A DNA stretch of 19,915 nucleotides from a bacterium (lineage in GTDB: Bacteria; Electryoneota; RPQS01). Location: NCBI GenBank assembly GCA_018814465.1, contig JAHIZR010000269.1, positions 1 to 19,915 on the forward strand, in the 5' to 3' direction. The translations under genes and the position numbers were made by a program. The notes under the pieces are model-generated. The model made no database searches. It had not been told where the DNA came from and saw only the letters and a program-made list of their open reading frames with translations. Of the stretch, positions 7,275-15,022 are shown in pieces (position 1 is the stretch's first letter; each line of letters begins with the position of its first letter).

Positions 7275-8528
7275 TTAAGCTCCCGCTTGAATGGCTCGGC
7301 CTAACATAAAGACCGGCAGATAAATCGCGATCAGAATCACACCGATCACCAGACCGATCATAATAATCAAGAGCGGCTCGATCAGAGACGTCAGCCGGCC
7401 GATGGTTGCATCCACTTGCTTCGCATAAAACTCGGATACCTTCTCCAACAGGCGATTAATCTCACCGGTTTCCTCACCGGTACTGATCAATTGTACCATG
7501 ATCGGCGGAAAAACACCCGTCTTTTTCATCGCAACGGAAATCGCATACCCATCTTTAACCATACTCTGAGCCTGTCTCAGTCCGTTGGCAATGACGCGAT
7601 TCTCGACAACCCGAATCGAATGGCTCAAGCCCTCCAGAATCGGCACTCCGGCACCGATCAAAATACCGAACGTCTTAGCGAACTTCTCCATCAGCGCGCT
7701 CAATAAGAGTCCGCCAAAAACGGGGAAACTCAATTTGACATGATCCCATGCCAAACCGCCGCGCTTCGTCTTGAACAGAACCCACAGTCCAAACAACGCC
7801 ATGAAAACAACTAAAATCACGAACGGAGCCTGATTCACAATAACATGTGATATATTCATAAGAACTCGCGTGGCGAAGGGTAATCGCTGGCCGAATTTCG
7901 CATATACCTCCGAGAACATCGGCACCACAACAACCATCAGGAAGATGACCACCGATGTCAAAAAGATGATCGCGACGACCGGATACGTTAAAGCGGAAAT
8001 CACTTTGCGGCGAGTATCCGAAACGGTCTCCAGATAATCCGATAGCTGCTCGAGAATGACATGCAAATTACCGGAAATCTCCCCCGCATGAACCAACGCC
8101 ACATAAAGATTCGAGAAAACACCCGGATGCTTCGCTAAAGCTTCGGAAAGCGCATACCCTTTCTTCAGATCGGCGGATGTCTGTACGAGAACCTTCTTAA
8201 ACCTGTAGTTTCGCTCCTCGGTCAATAGATTTGAAATCGCGCGCTCGATGGTCAATCCAGCCGAAAACATCGTAGAGAGCTGTCGGGTGAAGAAGACAAG
8301 CGATTTCAAAGGCACACGGGTACGCCAGCGATAGATCGCCAGTCCAACCTGTTCCGCAACGCTCATTTCATCGATCGCAAGTCCGCCCTTGATTTCTCGC
8401 ACCGACACAATCTGGTTCGCACCACGCTTGCGCAGAATTTCTATCGCGCTCTCGTAAGTCGAAGCCTTGATATTGTCTTCTTGACGTTTTCCGTCTTTGT
8501 CTTTGATTACGTATGCGTAGTTCGGCAT
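7275..8528 (-). CDS. pilC: Type IV pilus inner-membrane platform protein PilC
   Basis: PilC/GspF is the integral membrane platform that couples PilB ATP hydrolysis to pilin insertion. The 417-residue protein shows the duplicated T2SSF build: a first cytoplasmic helical domain (about 75-175, LVFFTRQLSTMFSAGLTIE), a membrane hairpin (about 177-203 and 233-252), a second cytoplasmic domain (about 279-375, EKFAKTFGILIGAGVPILEG) and a last membrane helix (384-410). The paired motifs GEISGNL (149-155) and GEETGEI (351-357) sit at equivalent places in both halves. An N-terminal domain (1-55) as in other PilC proteins is present. ATG start; weak Shine-Dalgarno. It follows pilB with 62 bases between, so pilB and pilC are probably one transcript. 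Confidence 0.97.
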   Translation of the reverse strand: MPNYAYVIKDKDGKRQEDNIKASTYESAIEILRKRGANQIVSVREIKGGLAIDEMSVAEQVGLAIYRWRTRVPLKSLVFFTRQLSTMFSAGLTIERAISNLLTEERNYRFKKVLVQTSADLKKGYALSEALAKHPGVFSNLYVALVHAGEISGNLHVILEQLSDYLETVSDTRRKVISALTYPVVAIIFLTSVVIFLMVVVVPMFSEVYAKFGQRLPFATRVLMNISHVIVNQAPFVILVVFMALFGLWVLFKTKRGGLAWDHVKLSFPVFGGLLLSALMEKFAKTFGILIGAGVPILEGLSHSIRVVENRVIANGLRQAQSMVKDGYAISVAMKKTGVFPPIMVQLISTGEETGEINRLLEKVSEFYAKQVDATIGRLTSLIEPLLIIMIGLVIGVILIAIYLPVFMLGRAIQAGA

Positions 8529-8590
8529 GCTTCAGTTGGGTGTTGTTATACTTTAATCAGCCGTTCACGTGCTCGCAGCAGCGATCCGGA

Positions 8591-10294
8591 TTAAATATCC
8601 TGAACCGTCACGCGCAGCAGTTCGTGTGTTGTGGTTTCTCCACGGAATATCTTTCGAAATGCGGAATCGCGCAGAGTGGTCATTCCGTTCTCCAATGCCT
8701 GATCCCGAATTTCATCCTGATTGGCATTGTCAAAAACAAGCCGGCGAATATTCTGCTTCATCTCAAGCAGCTCGAAAATACCGCTTCGCCCGTGATAACC
8801 GGTGTTGCGGCAATGAGCGCACCCGGGACCACGCGAGAATTTCCGACCGTCCAGAAATGCCCGGTCAATACCCAGCGCTTCCAGCTCATTGTCATCCGGA
8901 ACGTATTCCTCTTTGCAGTGCGGACAGATCTTACGAACCAGACGCTGCGCCATCACAAGGTTCAAGGTCGATCCCGCAAGAAACGGCGGAACTCCAATAT
9001 CCAGCAGTCGGGTAATCGTGGAAGGAGCGTCATTCGCATGTACGGTCGAGAATACCAAGTGACCCGTTAATGCAAACTTGATCGCGATATCCGCCGTTTC
9101 TTCGTCGCGAATTTCACCGATCAGCAGCTTATCAGGGTCCTGTCGAAGAATTGACCGGAGCGCCGCCGCAAATGTCAGTCCGATCTTTGCCTTCGTTTGA
9201 ACCTGATTGATGCCGGGAACATGATACTCAACCGGATCTTCCACTGTTGTAATATTATCCTCCACGCTCTTGATTTCCTGCAGCGCGGCAAACAACGTCG
9301 TACTCTTCCCTGAACCGGTCGGACCTGAAATAATGATCATTCCGTACGGCTGGCGAATCCAGCGACGAAAGATCAGCAGCATGTCATCCTCGAATCCGAG
9401 TGTCTTCAAACTGAAAGCAAAGGCCCCCTTGTCAAGCAGACGCATCACGATCTTCTCGCCGCTTACGGTGGGAAGAATCGAAACACGCATGTCGATTTCC
9501 TTATCGGCGGTCCTGATGGTAAAGCGGCCATCCTGAGGCAGACGCTTTTCGGCGATATTCAGCTTGGAGAGAATTTTAATGCGGGATACGATACCGGAAT
9601 GCGACTGCTTCGGCGGCCGCATGGCTTCCTGCAGCACACCGTCCACTCGGAACCGGATGATCAGCCCCTCCTCAAAATTCTCCACATGAATATCAGTCGC
9701 GCGAGCCTTGATCGCATCCGACAGCATGAGATTCACAAGCTTGACTACCGGCGCGTCTTCCGTCGGAGCAGCTTTGCTCATGTCTACCATGCTCTCATCG
9801 TCTTCATCCGATGGCGCGAAGAACTGAAGATCGCCGATGGCTTCGGTTACCTCACCGCGCTTGCGGATGTTCTCGTACATGGCCTCAATCGCGGCAATGA
9901 TCGCGCCCGGAGCCGCCAGTTTCGCTTCAACTTGCTTGCGCGTCAGATGCTGAAGTGAGTCGACCGCAACAATATCATCGGGATCAGCCATCGCGACAAG
10001 CACAGCCGAATCCGTGAGGCCGACGGGAATCAATTCATTCTCTCTGGCAAAAGACTCAGGCACTAATTCGAGAGCCGACAGATCGCTCTGCATGATCTTC
10101 TCTGCCGGAATAAACTCGATCGCCCACTGCTCCGCAAGAGCCCTGTATACTTTCTCCTCAGTGGTAAGACCAAGCGCGATCAACTGCTCACCGATCTTCT
10201 TGTGCGAATCCTTCTGACGAGTGAGCGCGTCATTAAGCTGCTGTTGATTAATATGGCCCAATCGGACCAGAATTTCGCCCAGTTTTTCTCGCAT
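8591..10294 (-). CDS. pilB: Type IV pilus extension ATPase PilB
   Basis: PilB is the hexameric cytoplasmic motor of pilus extension. In 567 residues it has an N-terminal T2SSE_N/MshEN-type domain (2-60) and the GspE/PilB ATPase core. Visible motifs: Walker A GPTGSGKST (324-332), the Asp box VEDPVEYHVPGINQVQ (351-366), Walker B LIGEIRDEETAD (391-402), the His box TGHLVFSTVHAND (410-422), and the zinc tetracysteine CPHC (457-460) and CAHC (492-495). The zinc site and extended N-terminus favour PilB over PilT. The first 60 residues hold two copies of the MshEN cyclic-di-GMP motif pattern. The ATG start is chosen because the conserved domain begins at once; AGGAAG lies about 12 bases upstream, rather far. 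A dyad and a strong hairpin lie in the 193 bases before it. Confidence 0.97.
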   Translation of the reverse strand: MREKLGEILVRLGHINQQQLNDALTRQKDSHKKIGEQLIALGLTTEEKVYRALAEQWAIEFIPAEKIMQSDLSALELVPESFARENELIPVGLTDSAVLVAMADPDDIVAVDSLQHLTRKQVEAKLAAPGAIIAAIEAMYENIRKRGEVTEAIGDLQFFAPSDEDDESMVDMSKAAPTEDAPVVKLVNLMLSDAIKARATDIHVENFEEGLIIRFRVDGVLQEAMRPPKQSHSGIVSRIKILSKLNIAEKRLPQDGRFTIRTADKEIDMRVSILPTVSGEKIVMRLLDKGAFAFSLKTLGFEDDMLLIFRRWIRQPYGMIIISGPTGSGKSTTLFAALQEIKSVEDNITTVEDPVEYHVPGINQVQTKAKIGLTFAAALRSILRQDPDKLLIGEIRDEETADIAIKFALTGHLVFSTVHANDAPSTITRLLDIGVPPFLAGSTLNLVMAQRLVRKICPHCKEEYVPDDNELEALGIDRAFLDGRKFSRGPGCAHCRNTGYHGRSGIFELLEMKQNIRRLVFDNANQDEIRDQALENGMTTLRDSAFRKIFRGETTTHELLRVTVQDI

Positions 10295-10340
10295 ATACGG
10301 TCGGAACTTCCTGATAATGCAGTTTGATCGTTGGTGATTG

Positions 10341-10366
10341 TCCGAGATTCAGCTTTCATTCTCGGA
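10341..10366 (-). repeat. Inverted repeat in the pilB leader
   Basis: TCCGAGA (10341-10347) and its complement TCTCGGA (10360-10366) are separated by 12 bases, 47 to 72 bases before the pilB start. There is no U-run after it, so it is not a terminator. It could be an operator dyad or a leader hairpin. The same heptamer occurs once more before the Ig-repeat lipoprotein gene (13253-13259), which may be chance. Confidence 0.35.
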
Positions 10367-10406
10367 GAACAGGAACAGACTTGGAATAGTTTCCGAATCT
10401 AAATAC

Positions 10407-10438
10407 AGGCCGGAGCCGGACGTTTCCGGCTCCGGCCT
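10407..10438 (-). terminator. Strong GC-rich hairpin after the Ig-repeat lipoprotein gene
   Basis: A perfect 14-base stem, AGGCCGGAGCCGGA (10407-10420) with its complement (10425-10438), closes on a four-base loop. It starts 49 bases after the stop of the lipoprotein gene. In the transcript direction it is followed by GTATTTAGATT, so the U-run is weak; the hairpin itself is the most stable one in the window. It most likely ends the lipoprotein transcript and separates it from pilB. Confidence 0.6.
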
Positions 10439-10487
10439 TATCTCATCTCTTTAATGTGGCATAATCCAACACCGAAGTGCTGATGCG

Positions 10488-13217
10488 TTAATGACGGAAA
10501 TTGATGTTCTGTGCATCTGAGGCGACCGAATAACCGACAACCTCCGCACTGACTTCTCCCGAAATCTCAGGAATATCCGGCGACGGGAAAATGAACTCAT
10601 CCGGACTGTTTAGCCAAAGAATCGCCTGTCCGCTCGGATTCGGAGGTCCCGTGAACGCATAACTCGTGGCAAGATTCGGATTCGGAGTAGAAGTCGGCGA
10701 ACTGAACGGGAAAAGCAGTCCGCGCTGCGCCGTGTAATAAACATATGCGCCGTTAATCAATACGTCATGCTCATCCTGAACCGTTGCGGTGCACTGAATG
10801 TTGCAGGGATTCCCCTGCTGAACGAAGTGCCACGCTCCCGGTGCGCAATTCAAGTCGAGTATTCCGCCCTGCAGCGGCAACTCGAACTGAATCGAATCGC
10901 GAACATTATTCGCCGTGCGCGCTTTCAGTGTTATCGTATTGAATGTCTGCGGAGATAAGTAGCGAAGGATCGTATAAGCCACACCATCCGCCGAGTCACT
11001 GTTGATGTCCTGATTACAGGTCACCACGTTTCGAGACAGGATTTCCGCAGTCGAGGGCGGAAATACGTCAAAGAACACCGAAACGCCACAGCGAACCGGA
11101 TTCTGCTGCTCATCCACAACCAGGGCGCTGACCTCGAGATCCCAAGCAGCACCGCCGCCATCAACAGCTAATTCCGTCGGATAGATGAAAACATTCGCCG
11201 GAGGTCCTGCCACAATTGTAATACCACCATGCTGTACACAGATCGGTACGATCTGTATACTATCCGGCCAGACAACAACACCATCCACACAGGCACGGAT
11301 CAGTACGGGACCCGGTGTCTGACCCGAATTCAATGTCGCCACTGCCGTACCATTCGCTGTTTGTGTCGAATCCAGATTTCCATGATCATTGATATTAATG
11401 CCCCCGCCCGGACTGGCAAGAATCTCAAAACGAACCCAAGTACCGTCTTCGACTTCATTGCCGTTTGCGTCAAGTACCGTCGCCTGAAGCTGAGTCCATT
11501 CAATACCACCGGTCCCGGCTGCTTCAAGACTCGGCTCACTGACTGTTAAGTAAATCGAATTCGGCAGGTCGGAACCGATAGAAATCACCGTACTGTCAAC
11601 GGCAACACCGGCAATCGCTTTAATCTGCGCTTGCCCGGCTTGCGTTCCCGGATTGAAGTTCGTGTTCGCAAAACCGCCGACTGTTTGTGAGATTGAACCG
11701 ATTGAACCAAGATCAGATTCGAACAGCACTAACTGACCGTCTTCAACATAATTATTGAAGGTATCCTGAACCACCGCCGTAATCGTGATCGGCGTATTGA
11801 CTTCCGCGGTCAACGGCGCTTCGAGCACAATCCGGCTCGCCCGACCCGGCTGCGGATCAAGAATGATGCGATTGGACAGCACTCCCTGAATCGACGCTTC
11901 AATCCACGGTACATCAACACCAGCGGGAATTGTCTTGCACATGATATACATAACCGGAGTCTCAAGATTCCCGCCGACAACTCGCATCGAGTCTGCCGTG
12001 AATTCACCGCAGGGGAAACTCGTGAAATGCGCATAGTGACCCATAACCGGAGCGCCGCTTGCATAGCGAGCATCCAGCAGGATTTCGACGGAGTCAATAC
12101 CCGCGGTGCCGATGACGCTGCCCACGGAAATCTCCACATGTCCTACCGGCTCCGCTTCGTAAACCCAAATCCGCACGGTGTCGGCCAAGCCCCAGGGCGC
12201 GTAGCGGGCAACAACCATCGCGGAATCACTGCCTTCCTCATTCGGAATATTCTGCTCACAGAACGTCAGTGTTGCCTTTCCGACGGAATCAGTAAGCGCA
12301 TACGGCTCAATGGAGCCAATTAATCCCGGCGCGCCAAACCGAATAGTATCGTTAACCATGGCGGCACCGAAAGCATCCTTAAGGGTTGCTGTAATATTCG
12401 CTTTCGTTACGCAGCCATCGGCTCTGATGGTGAGAACATCCGTATCCACCGTCAGCGTACCATTAAGGTAAGGTAGTTGTTCAACAAAAACCGTGTCGTG
12501 CTTTATCAGGTGCTCCAACGTACCGGCGCGAGCCGTGATAATCGCCTCGCCGAACTGATCATTACTGAACCATTTTGTGCGGGCGATTCCCGAATCATTG
12601 GTCGCAGGTAATGGAGCAAGCCGACCCATCGTGCAAGAAACGGGGACCGACAGGTTGGGGATGGCCACGCCTTGGTTATCCGCAACAACCACTTTCACGT
12701 CCGAAACCGCTTCCTGTCCGACCGCTGCCTGCAGCCGTTTGGGTGTTACGGTCAGCGTTAACGATCCGACTAATACTGATTGCTCGCGAATCGCCAGATG
12801 CCGAGTCGCCGTAACATTGCCGACTGTCGCCGTAAAATCATTGTCGCCTGGTGTTCCAATCGCCGTGAATAACAGATCGACACGGCCCTGTGCGTTAGTC
12901 GTGTCTCGCAATTCCGTGTCAAGGAACTCGATGAAACCAAGCTGAGGATTGCTGAGCGACAGCGCTACCCGCTGCCCTTCCATAACATTACCTTGCTGAT
13001 CACTCACGATGACGGTAATTGTCGTGCTCGCGGAGTCTCCGGGCAGGAACCGCAACGTGTCCGTCAGAATGGAAAGTGTCACTAAACCAACGCCGCTGTT
13101 GTCCGTAGTGCCGCCAGTTCCGCTCTTCGTGTTGTCACATCCAATGCTCACTACTAAAAGCAGTGAGAGAAGGAATACTGCTGATGCCCAGCTGAAGTTT
13201 TTCATTCTCTTCTCCAT
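10488..13217 (-). CDS. Large Ig-like (Big/invasin-type) repeat lipoprotein
   Basis: A 909-residue surface or periplasmic protein. The N-terminus is a lipoprotein signal: basic MEKRMK, a hydrophobic stretch, and Cys27 in SIGC, followed by Asp at +2. After a Gly/Thr/Ser linker (30-46) come about eight beta-sandwich repeats of roughly 90-110 residues. They carry the Big_1-type pattern: an entry strand (TLTVTPKRL, TLTVDTDVL), then 'D..GN.v.dg..V.F', then a Gly-rich turn with 'T...G.A...l' (for example LDANGNEVEDGTWVRFE at 582-598). Such repeats build stalks in intimin/invasin and in many secreted adhesins. Thirteen cysteines are present, twelve outside the lipobox. Two ATGs are usable; both have a Shine-Dalgarno (AGGAGG before 13217, GGAG before 13205). 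It sits between the pilQ-SLBB block and pilBC. A pilus-linked adhesin or secretion scaffold is inference; no binding domain is recognised. Confidence 0.85.
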   Translation of the reverse strand: MEKRMKNFSWASAVFLLSLLLVVSIGCDNTKSGTGGTTDNSGVGLVTLSILTDTLRFLPGDSASTTITVIVSDQQGNVMEGQRVALSLSNPQLGFIEFLDTELRDTTNAQGRVDLLFTAIGTPGDNDFTATVGNVTATRHLAIREQSVLVGSLTLTVTPKRLQAAVGQEAVSDVKVVVADNQGVAIPNLSVPVSCTMGRLAPLPATNDSGIARTKWFSNDQFGEAIITARAGTLEHLIKHDTVFVEQLPYLNGTLTVDTDVLTIRADGCVTKANITATLKDAFGAAMVNDTIRFGAPGLIGSIEPYALTDSVGKATLTFCEQNIPNEEGSDSAMVVARYAPWGLADTVRIWVYEAEPVGHVEISVGSVIGTAGIDSVEILLDARYASGAPVMGHYAHFTSFPCGEFTADSMRVVGGNLETPVMYIMCKTIPAGVDVPWIEASIQGVLSNRIILDPQPGRASRIVLEAPLTAEVNTPITITAVVQDTFNNYVEDGQLVLFESDLGSIGSISQTVGGFANTNFNPGTQAGQAQIKAIAGVAVDSTVISIGSDLPNSIYLTVSEPSLEAAGTGGIEWTQLQATVLDANGNEVEDGTWVRFEILASPGGGININDHGNLDSTQTANGTAVATLNSGQTPGPVLIRACVDGVVVWPDSIQIVPICVQHGGITIVAGPPANVFIYPTELAVDGGGAAWDLEVSALVVDEQQNPVRCGVSVFFDVFPPSTAEILSRNVVTCNQDINSDSADGVAYTILRYLSPQTFNTITLKARTANNVRDSIQFELPLQGGILDLNCAPGAWHFVQQGNPCNIQCTATVQDEHDVLINGAYVYYTAQRGLLFPFSSPTSTPNPNLATSYAFTGPPNPSGQAILWLNSPDEFIFPSPDIPEISGEVSAEVVGYSVASDAQNINFRH

Positions 13218-13324
13218 GCTCCCTCCTGTAACCTTTTTGTTTGGGAATTTTTTCTCGGACCGATCGCAAATTTCTAAAGAAACTTCCGATTGATCGGGAA
13301 ATCAGGCTACTTGAACAGAGCGAG

Positions 13325-15022
13325 TCATTTACTTACATTTTGAATAACCAGGGCTAAGGTCGCGAGTTGGGCCGTCACCGACACCACATCCTTAAACCTC
13401 TCCCAGTTCGTTGTTTCTGGTTTAGACGGTATGAATATCAAATCCCCCGGATCGATCGTCACATTCGTGCCGTATCGTATCTGCGAACCGTTGCTGGCTT
13501 TAATCACCACGGTGCGGTTCTTCCAGCCGCCGGGATTCGTTCCTCCGGCAACTCTCAAGTAATCATTTAATCTGCCGTTCTCAATCCACGGAACTTCACC
13601 GCCATGATTAACATAGCCCAGCACACGAACACCTAACGGCGACGCCGGAACTTCCAGGCAGTCTCCATCAAAGAGAATCACATCCGAAGGCGAAGGCTCG
13701 CCGTTCCCCGACAAATCGATGACGACCGTTCCATAGTCCCATCGCGCAAACTCCGCGGCAAGCTCCGGATCAGCCGGATACGCAGGCTTCGCACTTGTCT
13801 GCGTCATGAACAGCGATACTCTGAACCGCTCGTTTGCTGTCAGGTCCGTTTCTTTTTTTCGCACCAACCGAGCCGAATTCCTTGCGGCAGCGTCCGTGAA
13901 ACCGCCGGCTGCCTCCAGCACTTCGGCAAGCGTCGTCACCCCGTTGACAATCGGATATCCGCCCGGTCGCATTACCTGACCGGATACGGTCACCGATCCT
14001 TCCTTCGATGTATCAGGCAGACCGCAAATGTAAACTCTATCACCCGGCAGCAGGCTCACTTTGAGTTCTTCGGGATCATTCAGACTGCAAGCACGCGGCT
14101 CATCCGAGTTCCTTGAACAAATCTTGATCGCCGTTCGATCCGCACTCGGGGTCAAACCGCCGGCAAGTACGATCGCATCGCTCAGATTGTCATCTTGAGC
14201 GTACTCGAACAAGCCGCCGCTGAAAACCTCTCCGAAGACTCCAATCCTATCATGTGTCTCATCCGGATAAGGAACATAGACCGTCATGCCGTCCGTCAAA
14301 TACGGATTCGCATCAAGCTTTCCACCGCTCAGGAACAACTGCATGTCGGCTTCTCCAATCGTCAGCCCCGCCTGATTCCGCAATTCGATCCGGCGCTGCG
14401 AGGCAAGAATGGTCCAGGCGGTATCCCCGCGACTGAAATCCCGTTCTCGCTTCAGCCCAAAGGCGGCAACAATCGCATCCGATACTCGCGCGGTCGCCGG
14501 CAAAATATAGGTGCCCGGAACATTTACCTGCCCGGTAATATGGACTCGAAAGCGGCGAGGTTCGACTAAGGTTACCGTTAAGGCGCCTTTCTTAAAGGAA
14601 CCCCCGACGGCTTCCGCAATCGCCTGCTTGGCTTCCGTCAAAGTCATATCCGCAATATTCACGGACCCGATAAGCGGCAGCACCAACTCACCTTCCGCGC
14701 CTATAGTAGCAGAATACTCCGTATACGCCGGTTTCCAGAAATAGACCTTGAATTTATCTCCGGGACCTACCTTGTATTCATCAGGATTAATCGGTCCTTC
14801 AAAGAACGTCTGCTCAGCCACGTCTTGAATCGGAAGAGTCCCGAAAAGCCGCTCAAGCTGAGTCGATGAAGCAGATTCACCGATTGTAAGCGCTGAATTC
14901 TGCCCGGCACAAATCTGAGTTATGCAGAGCAGAAACAGACTTAAGACTAAAAGTAATCCAGACCTCCGGCGCGACGAGTTAGTCCGACGGACCAATCGCT
15001 TATCAGTTGTCTTTCTGGTCAT
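13325..15022 (-). CDS. Polysaccharide-export-type SLBB protein (Wza-like)
   Basis: A 565-residue exported protein. After a signal peptide (hydrophobic 21-37, likely cut near ICAG) comes a polysaccharide export domain (about 80-155: DEYKVGPGDKFKVYFW, GELVLPLIGSVNIADMTLTE). At least four SLBB beta-grasp modules follow, starting near 159 (VHITGQVNVPGTYIL), 259 (RIGVFGEVFSGGLFEY), 344 (VTVSGQVMRPGGYPIVNGV) and 466 (VRVLGYVNHGGEVPW), each ending in a 'GD.iyi' turn (DGMTVYVP, PGDRVYI, PGDLIFI). Residues about 541-561 form a C-terminal hydrophobic or amphipathic helix like the one with which Wza crosses the outer membrane. No lipobox cysteine at a proper place is seen, unlike Wza. The ATG start lies 20 bases inside pilQ, so the two are translationally coupled. 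In known systems such proteins export capsule or exopolysaccharide; here no polymerase, glycosyltransferase or Wzc-type gene lies nearby, and its partner may be the pilus. Confidence 0.88.
   Translation of the reverse strand: MTRKTTDKRLVRRTNSSRRRSGLLLVLSLFLLCITQICAGQNSALTIGESASSTQLERLFGTLPIQDVAEQTFFEGPINPDEYKVGPGDKFKVYFWKPAYTEYSATIGAEGELVLPLIGSVNIADMTLTEAKQAIAEAVGGSFKKGALTVTLVEPRRFRVHITGQVNVPGTYILPATARVSDAIVAAFGLKRERDFSRGDTAWTILASQRRIELRNQAGLTIGEADMQLFLSGGKLDANPYLTDGMTVYVPYPDETHDRIGVFGEVFSGGLFEYAQDDNLSDAIVLAGGLTPSADRTAIKICSRNSDEPRACSLNDPEELKVSLLPGDRVYICGLPDTSKEGSVTVSGQVMRPGGYPIVNGVTTLAEVLEAAGGFTDAAARNSARLVRKKETDLTANERFRVSLFMTQTSAKPAYPADPELAAEFARWDYGTVVIDLSGNGEPSPSDVILFDGDCLEVPASPLGVRVLGYVNHGGEVPWIENGRLNDYLRVAGGTNPGGWKNRTVVIKASNGSQIRYGTNVTIDPGDLIFIPSKPETTNWERFKDVVSVTAQLATLALVIQNVSK

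Noticed and set aside
8513..9070. A 185-codon open frame on the plus strand
   Set aside because: It is antisense to the C-terminal part of pilB, whose zinc motif and His box are intact; no family resemblance is seen.
13218..13324. Terminator or promoter between the SLBB gene and the lipoprotein gene
   Set aside because: CCGATC/GATCGG can pair only over a long loop and no convincing -35/-10 pair was found; the gap holds only the Shine-Dalgarno of the lipoprotein gene that I can support.
13325..15022. A capsule or exopolysaccharide locus around the SLBB gene
   Set aside because: No glycosyltransferase, Wzx/Wzy, ABC transporter or Wzc-type kinase is present; all direct neighbours are pilus genes.
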